The notes beneath the pieces were generated by a model, which worked only from the letters and a program-made list of their open reading frames with translations, ran no database searches and had not been told where the DNA came from. From NCBI GenBank assembly GCA_963205525.1, contig CAUJJP010000213.1, forward strand, positions 1 to 9,374: a stretch of 9,374 nucleotides of DNA, written 5' to 3'. The first letter of the stretch is position 1; each line of letters opens with the position of its first letter. The translations under genes and the position numbers were made by a program. Shown here piece after piece: positions 5,179 to 9,374 of this stretch. This stretch comes from Pseudomonadota bacterium. Lineage in GTDB: Bacteria; Pseudomonadota; Gammaproteobacteria; Burkholderiales; Burkholderiaceae.

Positions 5179-7943
5179 CACTTCTCCTGCTTCTTCAGGA
5201 GGGCGATGGCCGCCAGCACGATGACCGGCACCGAGGCGGCGAGCGCCAGCAGCGGCTGCTTGAGGTCGCCGAAGCCCAGCGCCTTGTTGAACACGCCCCG
5301 GCTGATGGTGAACATGTGCGTGGCCGGGTAGATCTCGCCCACCAGGCGGGCGCCGCCCGCGAGCGAGGAGACCGGATCCATCATCCCCGAGAACTGCACG
5401 GCCGGGATCAGCGTGCCGATCATGGCGAAGAACATGGCCGCGATCTGGCTGTTGGTGACGCTGCTGGCCAGCAGCCCCATGCCCGTGGCGGCGACGGCGT
5501 AGAGCAGCGCGGCCAGCAGCAGCGTGGCGAAGCTGCCGGTGACGGGCACGCCGAAGACGGTGACGGCCATCGCGCTCATGAGCAGGAAGTTCAGCAGCGC
5601 CAGCAGCACGTAGGGCAGCTGCTTGCCCAGCAGGAACTCGGTGCGCGTGACGGGGGTGGCGTAGAGGTTGAGGATGGAGCCCATCTCCTTTTCGCGCACC
5701 ACCGCCAGCGCGGTGAGCATGGCCGGCAGCATGAGCAGCAGCAGCGGGATCACGGCCGGCACCATCGCGGGCAGGCTGCGCACGTCGGGGTTGTAGCGAA
5801 AGCGCGTCTCGATGCTGACGCCCGGCGCGGCCTGCTGTCCCGTGCGCTCGCGCAGCTGCGTGGCCAGCCAGTGCTGGTGCACGCCCTGGACGTAGCCCTG
5901 CACCGTCTCGGCGCGCATGGGCATGGCGCCGTCGACCCAGGCGCCGATCTGCGCCGCGCGCCCGCGCAGCACGTCGCGCCCGAAGCCGGGCGGGATCTCG
6001 ATGGCCAGCGACAGCTCGCCGCTCCGCATGCGCCGGTCGAGCTCGGGGTAGTCGGCGATGGGCGGGCGCTCGGTGAAGTAGCGCGAGCCCGAGAGCGCGT
6101 TGACGTAGCCCTGGCTCACCGTGGTCTGGTCGCGGTCGAGCACGGCGAAGCGCAGGTTCTCCACGTCCATGCTGGAGCCGAAGCCGATCACCAGCAGCAG
6201 GATCAGCGAGCCGGCCAGCGCCAGCGTGGCGCGCACCGGGTCGCGGCGCAGCTCCAGCGCCTCGCGCCAGGTGTAGCTCAGCAGGCGCCGCAGGCTGAAA
6301 CCGCGGTGGTCTGCAGCTTCTGTTCCAGGAGCTTCTTGCGCTTGATCCACAATGGTTTCAGATGGTTTTGTATCTGAAACTGGCTCAGATCGTGCGCTGG
6401 CAGCTCCTCTTTCAGATGTGCCGGCCGCTTCCAGCAAGTAGCCGATGAAGGCCTCCTCCAGCGTCGCCGCGCCGCGTTTGGCGACCAGCGCGGCGGGCGC
6501 GTCGCTGTCGAGCACGCGGCCGGCGTGCATCATCGACATGCGGTCGCAGCGCTCGGCCTCGTTCATGAAGTGGGTGGAGATGAAGATGGTCACCCGGTCG
6601 CGGCGCGACAGCTCCACCAGCAGGCGCCAGAACGCGTCGCGCGCCACCGGGTCGACGCCCGAGGTCGGCTCGTCCAGGATCAGCAGCTCGGGCCGGTGCA
6701 CCATGGCCACGGCCAGCGACAGGCGCTGGCGCATGCCCAGCGGCAGGCGTGCGGGCAGCTCGGCGCGGGCCTGCTCCAGGCCGAAGCGCTGCAGCATCTC
6801 GGCCGCGCGCGCGCTCACCTCGCCCTCGGGCACGTGGAAGAGGCGCGCGTGCAGCGCCAGGTTCTGCTCCACCGTCAGCTCGCCGTAGAGCGAGAACGCC
6901 TGCGACATGTAGCCCACGCGCCGGCGCGTGGCCATGTCGTGCGGGTCTACCTCCCGGCCGAACAGCCACGCGCGGCCGCTGCTCGCGGGCAGCAGGCCGG
7001 TGAGCATCTTCATGGTGGTGGTCTTGCCGCAGCCGTTGGAGCCGAGGAAGCCGAAGATCTCGCCGCGCCGGATGCGCAGGTCCACGCCGTCGACCGCCAC
7101 GAAGTCGCCGAAGCGCATGGTCAGGCCCTCGGCCTCGATGGCGATGTCGGTGTCGTCGGCCGCGAGCGGCGGGATCACCACGCTCGCGTGGCCGCGCCTC
7201 TTCGCCTCGGGCAGCAGCGCGATGAAGGCGGCTTCGAGCGACGGGGCCCCGGTGCGCGCCAGCAGCTCGGCCGGCGTGCCGGTGGCGAGCAGCGCGCCGT
7301 CGTCCATCGCCACCAGCCAGTCGAAGCGCTGGGCCTCGTCCATGTAGGCGGTGGCGGCCAGCACGCTCACCTGCGGGCGCGCCGCGCGGATGCCGGCGAT
7401 CAGGTCCCAGAACTGCGCGCGGGCGAGCGGGTCGACGCCGGTCGTGGGCTCGTCCAGGATCAGCAGGTCGGGGTCGTGGATCAGCGCGCAGCACAGGCCG
7501 AGCTTCTGCTTCATGCCGCCCGAGAGCTGGCCCACGGGCCGCGCCAGGAAGGGGTGCAGCCCGGTGCTGCGCGTGAGCGCGTCGATGCGCGCACGCCGCT
7601 CGGCCGCGCCGTGGCCGAACAGGCGGGCGAAGAACTGCAGGTTCTCCTCGACCGACAGCGTGGGGTAGAGGTTGCGCCCCAGGCCCTGCGGCATGTAGGC
7701 GATGCGCGGGCAGGCGCGGTCGCGGTGCCGGCGGCTCGCCATGTCGCCGCCCAGCACCTCGATGCTGCCTTCCTGCATGGCGCGCGCGCCGGCGGCCAGC
7801 GCCAGCAGGCTGGACTTGCCCACGCCGTCGGGCCCGATCAGGCCGGCCATGCAGCCCGGCGGCACGTCCAGCGCCACGCCGCGCAGGGCCTGGGTCTGGC
7901 CGTAGCGCAGGTGCACGCCGCGCAGCCGGATGACGGGGTGCAT
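5178..7943 (-). CDS. rbbA: Double-ATPase ABC transporter with fused permease, RbbA-like
   Basis: A 921-residue protein with the layout of E. coli RbbA (YhiH, about 911 residues): two ABC ATPase domains, then an ABC-2 membrane domain. ATPase 1 has Walker [10 protein letters not shown] (37-45), Q86, signature LSGGMKQ (140-146) and Walker B LLILDEP (160-166), but Tyr200 in place of the switch His. ATPase 2 has Walker [10 protein letters not shown] (301-309), a degenerate signature LPLGMRQ (400-406), Walker B LLILDEP (420-426) and switch His458. A linker (about 508-548) joins them to helix 1 (571-588), a periplasmic domain (590-724) and about five more helices (725-916), with VREKEMGS at 749-756. 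E. coli RbbA was described as a ribosome-bound ATPase, but the architecture and operon point to an exporter. The ATG is 2 nt after the stop of the HlyD-type gene. The linker is longer and AT-richer than expected. Confidence 0.95.
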   Translation of the reverse strand: MHPVIRLRGVHLRYGQTQALRGVALDVPPGCMAGLIGPDGVGKSSLLALAAGARAMQEGSIEVLGGDMASRRHRDRACPRIAYMPQGLGRNLYPTLSVEENLQFFARLFGHGAAERRARIDALTRSTGLHPFLARPVGQLSGGMKQKLGLCCALIHDPDLLILDEPTTGVDPLARAQFWDLIAGIRAARPQVSVLAATAYMDEAQRFDWLVAMDDGALLATGTPAELLARTGAPSLEAAFIALLPEAKRRGHASVVIPPLAADDTDIAIEAEGLTMRFGDFVAVDGVDLRIRRGEIFGFLGSNGCGKTTTMKMLTGLLPASSGRAWLFGREVDPHDMATRRRVGYMSQAFSLYGELTVEQNLALHARLFHVPEGEVSARAAEMLQRFGLEQARAELPARLPLGMRQRLSLAVAMVHRPELLILDEPTSGVDPVARDAFWRLLVELSRRDRVTIFISTHFMNEAERCDRMSMMHAGRVLDSDAPAALVAKRGAATLEEAFIGYLLEAAGTSERGAASARSEPVSDTKPSETIVDQAQEAPGTEAADHRGFSLRRLLSYTWREALELRRDPVRATLALAGSLILLLVIGFGSSMDVENLRFAVLDRDQTTVSQGYVNALSGSRYFTERPPIADYPELDRRMRSGELSLAIEIPPGFGRDVLRGRAAQIGAWVDGAMPMRAETVQGYVQGVHQHWLATQLRERTGQQAAPGVSIETRFRYNPDVRSLPAMVPAVIPLLLLMLPAMLTALAVVREKEMGSILNLYATPVTRTEFLLGKQLPYVLLALLNFLLMSAMAVTVFGVPVTGSFATLLLAALLYAVAATGMGLLASSVTNSQIAAMFFAMIGTLIPAVQFSGMMDPVSSLAGGARLVGEIYPATHMFTISRGVFNKALGFGDLKQPLLALAASVPVIVLAAIALLKKQEK
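6355..6380. repeat. Inverted repeat within the rbbA linker
   Basis: GTTTCAGAT (6355-6363) and ATCTGAAAC (6372-6380) form a perfect 9-bp inverted repeat with an 8-nt loop. A further copy of TTTCAGAT lies at 6410-6417 and a partial CTCAGAT at 6384-6390. The segment encodes VSDTKPSET of the linker between the second ATPase domain and the permease. In 6351-6390 only 15 of 40 bases are G or C, against 43 of 60 in 6241-6300. Confidence 0.7.
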
Positions 7944-7945
7944 GC

Positions 7946-9028
7946 TCAGCCGCCGGTCTTGGCCTGCAGGTGCGCCGGCCAGTCGCGGCTGGGGTCCAGC
8001 CGGATCCAGGCCTGGCCCGGCAGGCCGGTCTTGACCTGCTCGATGTGCTGGCGCAGCAGCTCGGGCGCGATGCGCGCCTTCACGCGGAACATGAGCTTTT
8101 GCCGCTCGCTCGCCGTCTCCACCGTCTTGGGCGTGAACTGCGCCGTGCTGGCGACGAAGGAGACGGTGGCCGGGATCACGTACTGCGGCGCGGCGTCGAG
8201 CACGATGCGCACCTCGCTGCCCAGCGCCACGCGGCCGGCCACGGTCTCGGGCAGGAAGAAGCCCATGTACACATCGCTCAGGTCCACCAGGTTGAGCACC
8301 TTGCCGCCGCCGGCCAGCACCTCGCCGGGCTGGGCCAGCAGCAGCTGCACGCGGCCGTCGCGCGGGGCGGCGAGCTGGCTGTCGTCCAGGTCGGCGGTGA
8401 TGCGCTGCACCGTGGCCTCGGCGGCGCGCACGGCCGCCTGCGCGCTGTCCACCTGCGTGCGCGCCGCCTCGATGGCCGAGCGCGCCGCCTGCGCCTGCGC
8501 CTGCGCGGCCTTCAGGGCGGCCTGCATGCCGCGCTCGCGCGCGCGGTTGTCATCGAGCTCCTGCAGCGGCATGGCGCCCTGGTGCGCCAGCGCCTCGGAG
8601 CGCACGCTGCGCCGCTGCGCGGCGTCCAGGTCGGCCTCGCGCTGCACGATCTGCGCCTGCGCGGCGGCGTATTCGCTCTCGCGCAGCGCCACCTGCGCGC
8701 GCGCCGCCGCCACGGCCTGGCGCGCCTGCTCGCGCCCGGCCTCGGCCTCGCGGCGCTGGGCCAGCAGGCTGTCGACCTGCATGCGCGCCAGCGGCTGGCC
8801 GGCCTGCACGAAGTCGCCCTCGCGCACCAGGATCTCGGCCACGCGGCCGGCGTACTTGGTGGCCACGTCGATCTCGGTGGCCTCGATGCGGCCGTTGCCG
8901 CCCACCAGGCCGTCGTTCTGCCGCGCGGCGTTCCATTGCTGCCACGCATAGGCGCCGAGCACGGCCACCGCGGCCAGCGCCGCCGCCACGGCGGCGGCTT
9001 TTTTCCAGGGGGAGGAAGGCTGTGTCAT
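7946..9028 (-). CDS. yhiI: HlyD-family membrane-fusion protein, YhiI-like
   Basis: A 360-residue periplasmic adaptor, anchored by one N-terminal helix (about 11-29) after a short cytoplasmic start. The lipoyl-like half motifs are [18 protein letters not shown] (46-63) with [16 protein letters not shown] (68-83), and later [10 protein letters not shown] (219-228) with [20 protein letters not shown] (234-253). Between them lies an Ala-, Gln- and Glu-rich coiled-coil hairpin (about 86-213). The C-terminal beta-barrel and membrane-proximal part contains [20 protein letters not shown] (291-310) and LMFRVKARI, which match E. coli YhiI (355 residues) closely. It would link the RbbA/YhhJ exporter to an outer-membrane TolC-type channel, which is not encoded here. 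The ATG at 9028 follows CTGGAG (9039-9034). It is the first gene of the operon and starts 109 nt after rho ends. Confidence 0.95.
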   Translation of the reverse strand: MTQPSSPWKKAAAVAAALAAVAVLGAYAWQQWNAARQNDGLVGGNGRIEATEIDVATKYAGRVAEILVREGDFVQAGQPLARMQVDSLLAQRREAEAGREQARQAVAAARAQVALRESEYAAAQAQIVQREADLDAAQRRSVRSEALAHQGAMPLQELDDNRARERGMQAALKAAQAQAQAARSAIEAARTQVDSAQAAVRAAEATVQRITADLDDSQLAAPRDGRVQLLLAQPGEVLAGGGKVLNLVDLSDVYMGFFLPETVAGRVALGSEVRIVLDAAPQYVIPATVSFVASTAQFTPKTVETASERQKLMFRVKARIAPELLRQHIEQVKTGLPGQAWIRLDPSRDWPAHLQAKTGG

Positions 9029-9066
9029 GTCCGCTCCAGTATGCGGGCAGGGGGCCGGGGGGCGCC

Positions 9067-9080
9067 TTGATCCGAGTCAA
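9067..9080 (-). promoter_or_regulatory. FNR/Anr-like palindrome ahead of the exporter operon
   Basis: The minus strand reads TTGACTCGGATCAA, matching the FNR/Anr consensus TTGAT-N4-ATCAA at 9 of 10 fixed positions. Its centre is about 45 bp before the yhiI start codon. A CATACT sequence (9043-9038) could be the -10 element; a start near 9031-9032 would put the palindrome centre close to -41.5, the usual place for an activating FNR site, but would leave an almost leaderless mRNA. The site overlaps the edge of the rho terminator. Regulation is inferred. Confidence 0.4.
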
Positions 9081-9108
9081 AAACAAAGCCCCGCCGGAGG
9101 CGGGGCTT
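9081..9108 (-). terminator. Rho-independent terminator of rho
   Basis: On the minus strand AAGCCCCGCC (9108-9099) pairs with GGCGGGGCTT (9095-9086) around a 3-nt loop, and the hairpin is followed by TGTTT and then further T residues down to about 9079. It begins about 30 nt beyond the rho stop. Its T-tract runs up to the FNR-like palindrome, so rho termination and exporter promoter are packed together. Confidence 0.85.
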
Positions 9109-9137
9109 GCGTGTGCGAGCCGGGGGGAAGGCGCTGC

Positions 9138-9374
9138 TCAGCCGCCGCGGCGCATCGCTTCGAAGAAGTCGACGTTGCTCTTGGTCTCGCGCATCTTCTT
9201 GATCATCAGCTCCATCGACTCGATCTCGTCCATGTTGTACATGAACTGGCGCAGGATGCGGGTCTTCTGCAGCACCTCGGGCGCCAGCAGCAGCTCCTCG
9301 CGGCGCGTGCCGCTCTTGTTGAGCTCGATCGCCGGGAACACGCGCTTCTCGTACAGGCGCCGGTTCAGGTGCAG
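9138..9374 (-). CDS. rho: Transcription termination factor Rho, C-terminal part
   Basis: The last 78 codons of rho are visible, ending at TGA (9140-9138); the rest lies beyond the right edge. The sequence LHLNRRLYEKRVFPAIEL followed by NKSGTRREELLL is the highly conserved Rho segment after the R-loop of the ATPase core. The end, DEIESMELMIKKMRETKSNV and DFFEAMRRGG, is the standard Rho C-terminus in the betaproteobacterial form. Rho is the hexameric RNA-dependent helicase that ends transcription. The gene is followed by a strong intrinsic terminator, so the exporter operon downstream is probably transcribed separately. Confidence 0.97.
   Translation of the reverse strand: MHLNRRLYEKRVFPAIELNKSGTRREELLLAPEVLQKTRILRQFMYNMDEIESMELMIKKMRETKSNVDFFEAMRRGG

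Noticed and set aside
6525..8951. Plus-strand open frame of 808 codons opposite rbbA and yhiI
   Set aside because: It is antisense to two firmly identified genes. The composition is Gln-, Arg-, His- and Ala-rich shadow sequence and it would span the junction of two real genes.
9075..9080. TTGACT as a -35 element for yhiI
   Set aside because: No -10 hexamer occurs at 16-18 bp spacing; the nearest candidate is 31 bp away. The bases fit better as half of the FNR-like palindrome.

Overview
The window is very GC-rich DNA with dense minus-strand genes. It most likely comes from a betaproteobacterium of the Comamonadaceae (Acidovorax, Alicycliphilus or Diaphorobacter type). This rests on recognised protein sequence (Rho C-terminus, type B ribosomal protein L31), on base composition and on the rho/rpmE2 neighbourhood; no database search was possible. 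Every confident gene lies on the minus strand, so transcription runs from right to left.

From the right edge, the window opens with the last 78 codons of rho (transcription termination factor), closed by a strong hairpin terminator. Next is a tightly packed three-gene operon matching the Escherichia coli yhiI-rbbA-yhhJ set: a HlyD-type membrane-fusion protein, a large protein joining two ABC ATPase domains to an ABC-2 type membrane domain, and a second ABC-2 permease. The genes are 2 nt apart or overlap by 1 nt, so they are probably translated together. Together they would form an ABC exporter with a periplasmic adaptor; no outer-membrane channel gene is present here. After the operon comes rpmE2 (zinc-independent L31), with its own extended -10 promoter, a leader containing a hairpin, and a terminator.

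Further left is a two-gene unit: a 574-residue GT-C type (ArnT-like) membrane glycosyltransferase and a 462-residue MATE-family exporter starting 2 nt after its stop codon. Beyond it lies a complete tRNA-Ser(GGA) gene with encoded CCA, followed by a hairpin terminator. The left edge holds a 5'-truncated IS630-family transposase that continues out of the window.

Most of the window is ordinary chromosomal housekeeping and transport DNA. The points that deserve a second look are: an AT-richer, repeat-bearing segment inside the RbbA linker; the fact that both non-canonical ATPase residues of RbbA fall in one composite ATP site; a good FNR/Anr-like palindrome just ahead of the exporter operon; placement of the exporter between rho and rpmE2; and the hairpin leader of rpmE2. 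I saw no CRISPR array, phage, toxin-antitoxin or defence system.
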